Of a stretch of 64,000 nucleotides of DNA, positions 33,044-42,073 are shown one piece after another. The notes under the pieces were generated by a model. That model was given only the letters and a program-made list of their open reading frames with translations, was not told the DNA's origin and did not search any database. The number at the start of each line of letters is the position of its first letter. Positions within the stretch are counted from its first letter, which is position 1. The DNA is from Salinilacustrithrix sp034522155 (GTDB taxonomy: Bacteria; Actinomycetota; Acidimicrobiia; Acidimicrobiales; Salinilacustritrichaceae): positions 186,001 through 250,000 of the forward strand of contig JAXHLP010000006.1 of NCBI GenBank assembly GCA_034522155.1, given 5' to 3'. Made by a program: the position numbers and the translations under genes.

Positions 33044-34076
33044 CGGCTGAACCGTGCTCGTGGACGTGTTCCACGACCTGGCGCAGGACCCCGGGATCGG
33101 AGCCCGGCAGCACGCCGTGGCCGAGGTTGAACACGTGGCCGGGTCGCCCGGCGTTGCGGTGCAGCACGTCGTCGACGGCGGCGCGGGTCGGTTCCCAGCC
33201 GGCGAGCACGACGGCCGGATCGAGGTTGCCCTGCACGGCCTTGCCACCGACGCGCGTGCGGGCCTCGTCCAGTGGGACGCGCCAGTCGACGCCGACGACG
33301 TCGGCGCCCGCCTTGCCCATCAGCGCGAGCAGCTCACCGGTGCCCACCCCGAAGTGGATCCGCGGTACGTCGAGATCAGCGAGGCCGTCGAGGACGGCGC
33401 GCGAGTGGGGGAGCACGACCCGTTCGTAGGTGGCCGGGTCGAGCGCGCCGGCCCACGAGTCGAAGAGCTGGACCGCCGAAGCGCCGGCCGTGACCTGGTC
33501 ACGCAGACTCTCGAGCGCGATGCGGGCCAGCCGGTCGAGCAACGCGTCGAACAACGCCGGCTCGCCCCACATCATCGCCTTGGTCTTCTCGTAGGTCCGG
33601 CTCGGGCGGCCCTCGACGAGGTAGCTGGCGACGGTGAAGGGCGCGCCCGCGAAGCCGATGAGCGGCGTGTCGCCGAGGCCGTCGACCAGGAGCCGCACGG
33701 TCTCGGCGATGTAGGGGGCGTGGACGGGCGGTTCGAGCAGGGGGAGACGGTCGAGGTCGGCGATCGTCTCGAAGGGCTGCTCGGCGACCGGTCCCACGCC
33801 GGGGACGATCTCGACGCCGAAGCCCACGGCCCGGGCCGGGACGACGATGTCGCTGTAGAAGATGGCGGCATCGACGCCGTAGCGGTCGACCGGTTGCAGC
33901 GTGAGCTCGGCGGCGAGGTCAGGGATCTCGACGGCGTCGAGGATCGAGCGGTCGCCCTTGCGCTCGTTGTACTCGGGCAGCGAGCGCCCTGCCTGGCGCA
34001 TGAACCACACCGGAACCCGCGACGCCGGCTCGCCCCGGCATGCGGCGAGGAACGGGTGGTCGGGGGGCGGCGTCAT
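33036..34076 (-). CDS. hemE: Uroporphyrinogen decarboxylase
   Basis: The 346-aa product is a standard HemE. It has the N-terminal signature PVWFMRQAGRSLPEY (about residues 22-36), FYSDIVVPARAVG with a catalytic Asp, GFAGAPFTVASYLVEG, VQLFDSWAGAL and the C-terminal NLGHGVLPGSDP with the conserved His. It removes four carboxylates from uroporphyrinogen III to give coproporphyrinogen III. The ATG at 34076 is the natural family start. A small gene lies 44 nt upstream in the same direction, and hemY overlaps its 3' end. Confidence 0.97.
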   Translation of the reverse strand: MTPPPDHPFLAACRGEPASRVPVWFMRQAGRSLPEYNERKGDRSILDAVEIPDLAAELTLQPVDRYGVDAAIFYSDIVVPARAVGFGVEIVPGVGPVAEQPFETIADLDRLPLLEPPVHAPYIAETVRLLVDGLGDTPLIGFAGAPFTVASYLVEGRPSRTYEKTKAMMWGEPALFDALLDRLARIALESLRDQVTAGASAVQLFDSWAGALDPATYERVVLPHSRAVLDGLADLDVPRIHFGVGTGELLALMGKAGADVVGVDWRVPLDEARTRVGGKAVQGNLDPAVVLAGWEPTRAAVDDVLHRNAGRPGHVFNLGHGVLPGSDPGVLRQVVEHVHEHGSAGG

Positions 34077-34120
34077 CGCCCGCGGACGCTACCGGCGAGC
34101 CCGAGGCCGCCGGGAGTCGG

Positions 34121-34402
34121 TCACGCGTCCTCGGCTTCGCCCACCTCGCGCAGCCCGTCGCGGATGGCGGTACGCAGCCGCCGGGCGATCGCCGGCGAGA
34201 GGTGGGCGATGAGCCCCGCTCCCGGGTTGCCGACCTCCTCCATGGTCAGGACGATGCGGGGCTCGGCGTCCTCGTAGTCGTCGGAGATCGCCACGCCCCA
34301 CGAGATCCGCGGGATGTCGAGGTCGTCGGCGTCGGGCGGCAGGTCGGCCTCGGAGAACGGGTAGTCGTCGATGGAACGTCGCACACGACCAGCCTGGCGC
34401 AT
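34121..34402 (-). CDS. Small acidic hypothetical protein, 93 aa
   Basis: An acidic soluble protein with no family I can name. It contains SIDDYPFSEADLPPDADDLDIPRISWGVAISDDYEDAEPRI followed by a helical AHLSPAIARRLRTAIRDGLREV tail. It is the first gene of the minus-strand hem-lnt-glycosyltransferase operon and is divergent from oligopeptidase B with 38 bp between starts. Its codon pattern and complete start and stop argue that it is real. A role in heme synthesis cannot be inferred from sequence. Confidence 0.65.
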   Translation of the reverse strand: MRQAGRVRRSIDDYPFSEADLPPDADDLDIPRISWGVAISDDYEDAEPRIVLTMEEVGNPGAGLIAHLSPAIARRLRTAIRDGLREVGEAEDA

Positions 34403-34424
34403 CGTGGCCGTCGTGAGGTCCCGG

Positions 34425-34430
34425 TAGGTT
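34425..34430 (+). promoter_or_regulatory. -10 box of the oligopeptidase B gene
   Basis: TAGGTT lies 10 nt before the ATG at 34441, giving a very short or absent leader. Confidence 0.4.
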
Positions 34431-34440
34431 CGCCCTCCAC

Positions 34441-36546
34441 ATGGAAGCGCCCCGTCCCGCCCGTCGTCCCGCGACGAGAGAGCACCACGGTCGGACCGAG
34501 GTCGACCCCTACGCCTGGTTGTGCGACACCAGTCGCTCGGACCCCGAGGTGATCGCCCATCTCGAGGCCGAGAACGCGTACGTGGAGGAGATGCTCGGAC
34601 ACACCAAGGCGCTCCAGGACGAGCTGTTCGAGGAGATCAAGGGACGGGTCCAGGAGACCGATCTCTCCGTGCCCGAGCGCGACGGCGAGCACTGGTACTA
34701 CGCCCGCACCGTCGAGGGCCAGCAGTACCCGATCCTGTGCCGGGCCCACGCCGAGCCGGGCGAGACCGACCCCCCGGACCCCGACGACCCCGCCGTGGGG
34801 CCACGCGAGACCGTGTTGCTCGACCTGAACGCCGAAGCCGCTGGCGAGTACTTCTCCCTCGGCGTGTTCGATCTGTGCGACACCACCGACGTGCTGGCCT
34901 GGGCCGCCGATCGCAACGGGTCCGAGCTCCACGAGCTCCGCTTCCGCGAGGTGTCGACGGGCGAGGAGCTTCCCGACGTCGTACCCGACGTGTACTACTC
35001 GTCGGCGTGGTCCCTCGACGGGCGCGACGTCTTCTACACCCGCACCGACCACGCCATGCGCCCGCACGAGATCTGGCGCCACCGGCTCGGCACCGACGCC
35101 GCCGACGACGTGCTCGTCCACCACGAGGACGACGAGCGGTTCTTCTGCGAGGTCGGGGTGACCAAGGACCGGGGCTACGTGGTGATCGACATCGGATCGA
35201 CGATCACGAGTGAGATCCTCGTGTGCCCCGCCGGAGACATCGACCACGGCTTCGACGTGCTGGTCCCGCGCCGTCAGGGGACCGAGGCCGGAGTCGAGCA
35301 CACCGACGGCCGCTTCTTCGTCCTCACCAACGACGACGCGCTCGACTTCCGTGTGGCCGAGGTGGCCGACCGCGGCCCCTGGGGCGATCCGGCCACCTGG
35401 CCCGACGCCGTGGCGCACGTCCCGGGCGTGCGGATCGAGGACGTCGACGTCCTCCGCGACCACCTCCTGGTGTCCGAGCGGACCGAGGCGACCACCCGGC
35501 TCCGGGTGCGGCGCCTGTCGAGCGGCGAGGAGTTCCTCATCGATCAGCCCGAGGAGGTCTCCACCGTCCTCCCGGCGGCCAACGACGACATGGACTGGCC
35601 TCAGCTCCGCTTCGTCTACACGTCGATGGTCACGCCGACCACCGTCTTCGATCTCGATCTCGACAGCCCCGATCTGGACAACGCGGAACGGTCCGTCCGC
35701 AAGGTGCAACCGGTGCTGGGTGGGTACGACCCGGACGCCTATGAGTCTCGCCGGCTGTGGGCGATTGCGGCCGACGGGGTCCGCGTGCCGATCAGCATCG
35801 TCCACCGGCGCGATCGTGCGCCGGGTGGGCCGACGCTGCTGTACGGGTACGGCTCGTATGAGATCTCGATGGATCCCGGGTTCTCCTCGGCCCGCCTGTC
35901 GCTCCTCGACCGGGGCTGGGCCTTCGCCGTGGCCCACGTGCGCGGTGGCGGCGAGATGGGGCGCGGGTGGTACGACGACGGCAAGCTCGCCGCCAAGCCC
36001 AACACCTTCGACGACTTCGTCGCCGCCGGCGCCGCCCTGGTCGACGACGGTGTGGCCGGTGCGGGACGGCTCGCCATCCGTGGCGGTTCGGCCGGCGGGC
36101 TCCTGGTGGGTGCCGCGCTCAACCGGGCACCCGAGCAGTGGGCCGCAGTGGTGGCCGAGGTGCCCTTCGTCGATGCGCTCAACTCGATCCTCGACCCGTC
36201 ACTGCCGCTCACGGTCATCGAATGGGAGGAGTGGGGGAACCCCCTCGAGTCGGCCGAGATCCACGACGTCATGGCGGCCTACTCGCCGTACGAGAACGTT
36301 CCCGCCACCGCGCTGCCGCCGGTGCTGGCCACCACGGGGCTCCACGACCCGAGGGTCGGGTACTGGGAGCCGGCGAAGTGGGTCGCCCGGCTGCGCGACC
36401 GGACCGAGGGCATCGACGGCGCCGGCCCCTTCCTCCTCAAGACCGAGCTGGGCGCCGGCCACGGCGGGCCCTCCGGTCGCTACGACGCTTGGCAGGACGA
36501 GGCGTTGGTCTTCGCGTTCCTCCTCGACGTGGTCGGGGTCGGATAG
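34441..36546 (+). CDS. ptrB: Oligopeptidase B (S9A prolyl oligopeptidase family)
   Basis: The 701-aa enzyme has the N-terminal beta-propeller of S9 peptidases (opening with DPYAWLCD and ENAYVEEML) and a C-terminal alpha/beta hydrolase. The catalytic triad is visible as Ser550 (RGGSAGG), Asp636 (LHDPRVGYWEPAKW) and His674 (GAGHGGPSGRYD). It cleaves short peptides after basic residues in the cytosol. It is complete at both ends. The HelD-like gene starts 53 nt downstream. It shares a divergent promoter region with the small gene at 34402. Confidence 0.95.
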   Translation: MEAPRPARRPATREHHGRTEVDPYAWLCDTSRSDPEVIAHLEAENAYVEEMLGHTKALQDELFEEIKGRVQETDLSVPERDGEHWYYARTVEGQQYPILCRAHAEPGETDPPDPDDPAVGPRETVLLDLNAEAAGEYFSLGVFDLCDTTDVLAWAADRNGSELHELRFREVSTGEELPDVVPDVYYSSAWSLDGRDVFYTRTDHAMRPHEIWRHRLGTDAADDVLVHHEDDERFFCEVGVTKDRGYVVIDIGSTITSEILVCPAGDIDHGFDVLVPRRQGTEAGVEHTDGRFFVLTNDDALDFRVAEVADRGPWGDPATWPDAVAHVPGVRIEDVDVLRDHLLVSERTEATTRLRVRRLSSGEEFLIDQPEEVSTVLPAANDDMDWPQLRFVYTSMVTPTTVFDLDLDSPDLDNAERSVRKVQPVLGGYDPDAYESRRLWAIAADGVRVPISIVHRRDRAPGGPTLLYGYGSYEISMDPGFSSARLSLLDRGWAFAVAHVRGGGEMGRGWYDDGKLAAKPNTFDDFVAAGAALVDDGVAGAGRLAIRGGSAGGLLVGAALNRAPEQWAAVVAEVPFVDALNSILDPSLPLTVIEWEEWGNPLESAEIHDVMAAYSPYENVPATALPPVLATTGLHDPRVGYWEPAKWVARLRDRTEGIDGAGPFLLKTELGAGHGGPSGRYDAWQDEALVFAFLLDVVGVG

Positions 36547-36599
36547 GCTCGTCGATCCCTCGATTCGACCGGACGGGAGTCACGTCCGTTGGTGCCTCG

Positions 36600-38735
36600 T
36601 TGACCGAACATCCAGAGCTGGCCGCGGAGCAGGCCTACGTCGATCACGCGTACGAGTGTCTCGACGCCGCCCGCGTTCGCGCCCGCTCGCTCCGCTCGAT
36701 GGTCGAGGTCGGCAAGGGCGGCACCGAGCAGGCCCGGTGGGAACGGGAGATGATCGAGGGCAGCATCGCCACCCGGCTCACCCAGCTCGATCTCGGCGAG
36801 CACTCGCTGGTGTTCGGACGCCTCGACACCGACGCCGATCACGGCAGCGACACGTACTACATCGGGCGCATGAGCGTGGCCGACGACGCCCAGGAGCCCG
36901 TGGTGGTCGACTGGCGGGCCCCGATCGCCGAGGCGTTCTACCGGGCCACCGGCCCCCAACCCATGGGGCTCGCCCGCCGTCGCCACTTCACTTCGCGCGG
37001 TCGCACCCTGCTCAACCTCGAGGACGAGCTCTTCGGCGACGCCGTGCACGGCGAGGGCGGCGGCATCACGCTCGCGGCCGACGACCGGATCCAGGGGCAC
37101 GGGGCGCTGCTGCAGGCGCTGGAGACCAGCCGGGCCGGCAAGCTCGGCGACATCGTCGGCACCATCCAGGCCGAGCAGGACGAGATCATCCGCTCGCCGC
37201 TGCCGGGGGTGCTGGTCGTGCAGGGCGGGCCCGGCACGGGGAAGACGGTGGTCGCGCTCCACCGGGCGGCGTACCTGCTGTACACCCACCGGTTCCCGCT
37301 CGACGGCCAGGGCGTGCTCGTCATCGGCCCCAACCGGCTCTTCCTCGGCTACATCGACCAGGTGCTGCCCTCGCTCGGCGAGGCCGGGGTCGAGCTCGCG
37401 GTGCTCGACGACCTCGTCGACCGTGAGACCATCCGGGGCATCGACCGCGCCGCGGTGGCGAGGGTGAAGGGCGACGGTCGGATGGCCAAGGTGATCCGCA
37501 AGGCCGTGGCCGACCGCCAGCGTGGGCTGCGGGAGGATCTGCGGGTCGGCTTCGGTGCGCAGACCCTGGTGCTCACGGTGGCCGAGAGCGGGCGCATCGT
37601 CCGCGAGGCCCATCGTCGCTACCGCAACCACAATCCGGCCCGGCGCTATGTCGAGCAGGAGTTCTTCGATGCCCTCGCCGCGTCGGCCCGCAACCCGGTC
37701 AACGCCCACGACGTCCGCGACCAGCTCCGCTCGTCGCTTCCCGTGGTCGAGGCGCTCGAGTGGATGTGGCCGGTGCTCACTCCCGGCCAGCTCCTGCACG
37801 ACCTGTTCGGATCCCGCGCCCTGATCGAGCTCGCGGCGCGCAAGTGGCTGCGACCCGAGGAGCACGAACTGCTCCACCGGCCCCGGACACCGCTCGGCGA
37901 GTCGGTGATGTTCACCCGCAACGACGTGCCGCTGCTCGACGAGGCCCACGAGCGCCTCGGCCCCCGCAAGCGGCGCAAGGGGGTCGACGAGAGCATCCGC
38001 ACCTACGGCCACATCGTCGTCGACGAGATCCAGGACCTGTCGCCGATGCAGCTGCGGATGGTGTCGCGTCGATCGCTGAACGGGTCCCTCACGATCGTCG
38101 GCGACATCGCCCAGGCCACCGGCGCGTGGGCCCACGAGAGCTGGGACGACATCCTCGAGCACCTGCCCAGCCGGCGGGGTGTGCGTTCGGCCGAGCTCAC
38201 CGTCGGCTATCGCATCCCGTCGAGGAACATGGAGCTCGCCGCCCGCGTGCTGCGGGTCGCGGCCCCCCAGCTCACCCCGCCGCGTTCGGTCCGCGAGGGC
38301 GGCAGCGCTCCGGTCATCGAGCGGTCGTCCCTCGGTGGGCTGTCGGCCCGCGTCGCCGAGGTCACGGTCGCCGAGCGTGATGCGGTCGACCCGGGCTCGC
38401 TCGCGGTGATCGTGCCCTCGACGATGCTCGAGTCGGTGTCCGAAGCACTCGACGCGGCCGGGGTCTCGCACGGTCGCGCCACGCGACAGGGACTCAACGA
38501 ACCCGTCACCGTGGTTCCGGTGTCGATGGTCAAGGGGCTCGAGCTCGATGCGTCGGTGGTCGTGGAGCCAGCGGCGATCATCGACGAGGAGGCCCAGGGC
38601 CTACGGGCGCTGTACGTGGCGCTCACCCGTTCCACGAAGCGGCTGGCCATCGTGCACGAGCGGCCCCTGCCCGACTTCTTCGCCGAGCCCGTGCGGCTCG
38701 ACCAGCTCGCGCTCGACGTCGACCGCGCCGTCTGA
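36600..38735 (+). CDS. HelD/HelR-type UvrD-like ATPase (RNA polymerase recycling factor family)
   Basis: The about 711-aa protein has a helical N-terminus (AYVDHAYECLDAARVRARSLRSM) followed by YIGRMSV and VVVDWRAPIAEAFYRAT, the latter typical of HelD. Walker A is GGPGTGKTVVALHRAAYLLY near residues 209-228, Walker B VVDEIQDLSPMQ, and the C-terminal motif VSMVKGLELDASVV and YVALTRSTKRL complete a UvrD-type motor. HelD-like proteins rescue stalled RNA polymerase and, in actinobacteria, can displace rifampicin. No ATG or GTG lies at the right place, so TTG 36600 is inferred. It follows ptrB by 53 nt and precedes the FAD gene by 19 nt. Confidence 0.85.
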   Translation: MTEHPELAAEQAYVDHAYECLDAARVRARSLRSMVEVGKGGTEQARWEREMIEGSIATRLTQLDLGEHSLVFGRLDTDADHGSDTYYIGRMSVADDAQEPVVVDWRAPIAEAFYRATGPQPMGLARRRHFTSRGRTLLNLEDELFGDAVHGEGGGITLAADDRIQGHGALLQALETSRAGKLGDIVGTIQAEQDEIIRSPLPGVLVVQGGPGTGKTVVALHRAAYLLYTHRFPLDGQGVLVIGPNRLFLGYIDQVLPSLGEAGVELAVLDDLVDRETIRGIDRAAVARVKGDGRMAKVIRKAVADRQRGLREDLRVGFGAQTLVLTVAESGRIVREAHRRYRNHNPARRYVEQEFFDALAASARNPVNAHDVRDQLRSSLPVVEALEWMWPVLTPGQLLHDLFGSRALIELAARKWLRPEEHELLHRPRTPLGESVMFTRNDVPLLDEAHERLGPRKRRKGVDESIRTYGHIVVDEIQDLSPMQLRMVSRRSLNGSLTIVGDIAQATGAWAHESWDDILEHLPSRRGVRSAELTVGYRIPSRNMELAARVLRVAAPQLTPPRSVREGGSAPVIERSSLGGLSARVAEVTVAERDAVDPGSLAVIVPSTMLESVSEALDAAGVSHGRATRQGLNEPVTVVPVSMVKGLELDASVVVEPAAIIDEEAQGLRALYVALTRSTKRLAIVHERPLPDFFAEPVRLDQLALDVDRAV

Positions 38736-38754
38736 GCGCGAGGTCCACTTCGTC

Positions 38755-40092
38755 GTGATCGCGGTCATCGGTGCCGGTCCCGCGGGCCTCGCCGTCGCGT
38801 GGCAGCTCACCCGGGACGGCCACGACGCGGTGGTGATCGAGGCGTCGTCCCACGTCGGCGGCATGTCGGGCTCACGCACGGTGTCGGGGATTCGGGTCGA
38901 CCTCGGCAGTCACCGGCTCCCCCCCGCCATGCCGGCCGAGATCCGGGGCTCGATCGAGGAGCTGGTGGAGCTGCAGGAGCGGCCACGTCGCGGACGCGTC
39001 CGGCTCGACGGTCGGTGGCTGCCCGTCCCGCTCCAGCCGGTCGGTGCGCTGCGGGGTCTCGCGCCCTCGACCGGGCTGCGCATGGCGGCCGAAACCGCGA
39101 CCTCGCCGTTGCGACGACCGAAGGCCGACACCTACGCCGCGGTGCTGCGGGCCAGCCACGGCGACACGGCGTTCGAGCAGCTGCACGCCCCGTTCGCCTG
39201 GAAGCTGTGGGACACCGATCCCGATCACCTCGCCGGCGAGCTGGCCCGGCGGCGGTTGGGTGCCTCGGCCGGCCAGGTCGTGGGCGCTGCGCTGCGCCGG
39301 GTGATGTCCCCGCCGACCTTCCTCTACCCGCGCCGTGGCTTCGGCGCCCTGTCCGAGGCGATGGCCGAGCTCATCCCCGAGATCCGCCTCGACACCAAGG
39401 TCACCGGGCTCATCGAGCACGAGGACCGGGTCACCGTCGGGCTGGCCGACGGACGGATCGTGACCGTCGACCACGTGTTCTCCACACTGCCGGCCGGGAG
39501 GACCGCGGTGTGGCTCGCTCTGGTGGAGCCCGACGAGGTCGTTCTGCCCACCCGGGCGGTCGTGCTCGTGTACCTCACGCTCGACCGGCGCCCCTACACC
39601 GAGTTCGACGCCCACCTCCTGCCCGACCGGACCGTGCTGCCGACCCGGGTCTCCGAACCGGCCAACTACCGCGACAGCGCCGCCGACCCGCCCGACCGGA
39701 CCGTGCTCTGCGCGGAGGTCCCGTGCTGGGTCGACGATGCCGTCTGGGGGGCGAGTGACGAGGAGCTCGGCCGGCGTGTGGCCGACGACCTCGTCCGCAG
39801 CGGCCTCCCCGATCCCCGGGCGACGGCGGTCGAGACGATCCGGATGCCATCGGTCCACCCGGTGATGACCGGCGCCTCGCTCGCCGCCTTGGACCGGGCG
39901 GAGCGGGCGTTGCAGTCGTCGGGGCGGGTGACGGTCCTCGGCCGCCAGGGCCTGTTCACCCCCGACACCACCCACCACGTGCTCCAGATGGGCTTCGCCG
40001 CGGCCCGCTGTGTCGGTGCGGACGGCGGGTTCGACCACGACGCCTGGCGCCGCGCCCGCGACGACTTCCGAGCGTTCGTGGTCGAGTCCTGA
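38755..40092 (+). CDS. FAD-dependent amine oxidase-like / UDP-galactopyranose mutase-like oxidoreductase
   Basis: The 445-aa product opens IAVIGAGPAGLAVAWQLTRDGHDAVVIEASSHVGGMSGSRT, an FAD-binding motif followed by the GG doublet of amine oxidases and UGM-like proteins. VDLGSHRLP and the C-terminal VTVLGRQGLFTPDTTHHVLQMGF support this. The central KLWDTDPDHLAGELARRRLG resembles the FAD proteins often placed near polysaccharide genes. Exact activity is unknown. GTG 38755 begins the homologous region and is 19 nt from the HelD stop. Its stop directly abuts that of the convergent DtxR gene (TGA-TCA). Confidence 0.82.
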   Translation: MIAVIGAGPAGLAVAWQLTRDGHDAVVIEASSHVGGMSGSRTVSGIRVDLGSHRLPPAMPAEIRGSIEELVELQERPRRGRVRLDGRWLPVPLQPVGALRGLAPSTGLRMAAETATSPLRRPKADTYAAVLRASHGDTAFEQLHAPFAWKLWDTDPDHLAGELARRRLGASAGQVVGAALRRVMSPPTFLYPRRGFGALSEAMAELIPEIRLDTKVTGLIEHEDRVTVGLADGRIVTVDHVFSTLPAGRTAVWLALVEPDEVVLPTRAVVLVYLTLDRRPYTEFDAHLLPDRTVLPTRVSEPANYRDSAADPPDRTVLCAEVPCWVDDAVWGASDEELGRRVADDLVRSGLPDPRATAVETIRMPSVHPVMTGASLAALDRAERALQSSGRVTVLGRQGLFTPDTTHHVLQMGFAAARCVGADGGFDHDAWRRARDDFRAFVVES

Positions 40093-40764
40093 TCAGCGGG
40101 CGCGGACGAGGATGCGTTCGCTGGCGAAGGCGCCGATGCCGACGGCGTTGCCGTCGATCTCGATGGTGAGCGTGCCGTCGGGTGACGAGGCCTTGACCGA
40201 CCCGGACGTGCCGGGCAGGACCGCGGCATCCTCGAGGAAGTCGAGCAGCCCCGGAGTGAACTCGAGCTCCTCGGGGATGCGGCTCACGGTGAAGCCACCG
40301 CCGACCAGGATGGTCGCCAGCGGCTTGGTGCTGGGTTCGTCGTAGTCGGAGCCCGGGATCGGGTTGCCGTGCGGGCAGGTGGTGGGCGAGCCGAGCAGCC
40401 GGTCGATGGCCTCTTCGACGGGCTCGGAGATCACGTGCTCCCACTTGCCGGCTTCCTGGTGGGCGTCGGCCCATGACAGCTTGAGGATGTCGGTGAGGAA
40501 GCGCTCGGCGAGCCGGTGGCGGCGTACGACCCGCTCGGCCAGCTTGCGACCGTCGGCGGTCAGCGTGATGCGGGTGCCGTCAGCGTCGACCAGCTTCTCG
40601 GCGTCGAGGCGGCGGATCATCTCCGACACGGCGGGACGGGAGACCTCGAGTCGCTCGGCGATGCGGGCCTGGATGACGTCGATGTCGTCCTCGGCGAGCT
40701 CCCAGATCGCCTCGCAGTACTCCTCGAAGGCGGGGTGCCATTCCGGCGTCTCGTACGGGGCCAT
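40093..40764 (-). CDS. DtxR/IdeR/MntR family metal-dependent regulator
   Basis: The 223-aa product has the DtxR winged helix (EEYCEAIWELAEDDIDVIQARIAERLEVSRPAVSEMIRRL, about residues 13-52), then the metal-binding dimerisation domain with ERVVRRHRLAERFLTDIL, CPHGNPIPG and HVISEPVEEAIDRLLG, and a C-terminal SH3-like FeoA domain. It should bind Fe(II) or Mn(II) and repress uptake genes. Metal-site residues look standard. ATG 40764 is supported by TATGCT 7 nt upstream. It is divergent from threonine dehydratase. Confidence 0.92.
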   Translation of the reverse strand: MAPYETPEWHPAFEEYCEAIWELAEDDIDVIQARIAERLEVSRPAVSEMIRRLDAEKLVDADGTRITLTADGRKLAERVVRRHRLAERFLTDILKLSWADAHQEAGKWEHVISEPVEEAIDRLLGSPTTCPHGNPIPGSDYDEPSTKPLATILVGGGFTVSRIPEELEFTPGLLDFLEDAAVLPGTSGSVKASSPDGTLTIEIDGNAVGIGAFASERILVRAR

Positions 40765-40771
40765 GGGGTCC

Positions 40772-40777
40772 AGCATA
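40772..40777 (-). promoter_or_regulatory. -10 box of the DtxR-family gene
   Basis: TATGCT on the minus strand, 7 nt before the ATG at 40764. Confidence 0.5.
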
Positions 40778-40837
40778 CGCAGGGATCCGGCGGGCGCGAC
40801 GGCTCGCTCTCCCCAGTATTCGTGCCACGATGCGACG

Positions 40838-42073
40838 GTGCGCCACCCCCGTCTCCCCGTCTCGCTCGACGATGTCCGTTCGGCCGCCGCGGCGATCCGG
40901 GGTGCCGTGCTGCGGACCCCGACGACCCGCTCGCACAGCCTGTCGGCCATCACCGGCGCCGACGTGTGGGTGAAGTTCGAGAACTTCCAGTACACCGGGG
41001 CCTTCAAGGAGCGTGGCGCCCGGAACCGCCTGCTCGCTCTCGACGACCACGAGCGCCTCCGGGGGGTCGTGGCCGTGTCGGCCGGGAACCACGCCCAGGC
41101 GGTGGCCCGCCACGCCACCCTGCTCGAGATCCCCTCCACCATCGTCATGCCCGAGCGCACGCCCTCGATGAAGATCACCAGCACCGAGGACAACGGCGCG
41201 ACCGTGGTGGTCGAAGGGGTGACGCTGGCCGACTCCGCCGCGGTCGCCGACCGGTTGGCCGCCGAGGAGGGCGCCATCCTGATCCCGCCCTACGACGATC
41301 CCTTCGTCATCGCCGGGCAGGGGACCTGCGGACTCGAGATGCTGGAGGACGCGCCGGACCTCGATGTGCTGGTGGTGCCGGTGGGCGGTGGCGGCCTCTT
41401 CGCTGGGTGCTGCGTGGCAGCTCGGGGGACCGGCGCAAACGTCGAGCTGATCGGCGTCCAGTCCGAGATGTTCCCGTCGATGGTCGAAGCCGTGCACGGT
41501 CCGTTCGGGCCCACGCCGGAGAACCGCGGCCCCACGTTGGCCGAGGGCATCGCGGTGAAGACCCCGGGCATCATCACCGGCGAGATCATCGGCGCACTGG
41601 CCGACGACGTCGTGGCCGTGCCCGAGCACGCCATCGAGGAGGCCATCGTCTGGTACCTCGAGATCGAGAAGGTCGTGAGCGAGGGCGCGGGTGCCGCGTC
41701 GCTCGCCGCACTGCTGTCCGACCGCGACCGGTTCGCAGGCCGTTCGGTGGGCGTGGTCCTCTCCGGTGCGAACATCGATCTCCGGCTGCTGTCCTCGGTC
41801 ATCATGCGGGGCCTGGCCCGCACCGGCCGGTTGTGCCGCCTCGTGGTCGACGTTCCCGACGCACCCGGCACGCTCGGCGCGCTGGCTGCCGCCGTGGGCC
41901 GCGCCGGGGGCAACATCGTCGACCTGTGGCATCATCGGGAGTTCGGGGTGCACTCTGCACGGGTGACCGAGATCGAGCTGCTGATCGAGACCCGCGATGA
42001 GGGTGCCGCCACCCGGATGGTGGGCAGCCTCGAAGACGAGGGCTACACGGTCGTACGTGGAGACCGGTCGTGA
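40838..42073 (+). CDS. ilvA: Threonine ammonia-lyase (threonine dehydratase) with ACT domain
   Basis: The 411-aa PLP enzyme has the cofactor Lys57 in YTGAFKERGARN, VSAGNHAQAVARHA, PVGGGGLFAG for the phosphate loop, and SGANIDL. A short C-terminal ACT domain (VVDVPDAPGTLGALAAAVGRAGGNIVDLWHHREF) is typical of the TIGR01127-type enzymes of this length. It converts threonine (and often serine) to 2-oxobutyrate and ammonia. GTG 40838 gives the usual N-terminus (HPRLPVSLDDVRSA). It overlaps the next gene by 4 nt, so the 2-oxo acid enzyme there may use its product. Confidence 0.94.
   Translation: MRHPRLPVSLDDVRSAAAAIRGAVLRTPTTRSHSLSAITGADVWVKFENFQYTGAFKERGARNRLLALDDHERLRGVVAVSAGNHAQAVARHATLLEIPSTIVMPERTPSMKITSTEDNGATVVVEGVTLADSAAVADRLAAEEGAILIPPYDDPFVIAGQGTCGLEMLEDAPDLDVLVVPVGGGGLFAGCCVAARGTGANVELIGVQSEMFPSMVEAVHGPFGPTPENRGPTLAEGIAVKTPGIITGEIIGALADDVVAVPEHAIEEAIVWYLEIEKVVSEGAGAASLAALLSDRDRFAGRSVGVVLSGANIDLRLLSSVIMRGLARTGRLCRLVVDVPDAPGTLGALAAAVGRAGGNIVDLWHHREFGVHSARVTEIELLIETRDEGAATRMVGSLEDEGYTVVRGDRS

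Noticed and set aside
40364..40837. Upstream extension of the threonine dehydratase frame
   Set aside because: It lies antisense to the DtxR-family gene and has no homology; GTG 40838 matches the family N-terminus.
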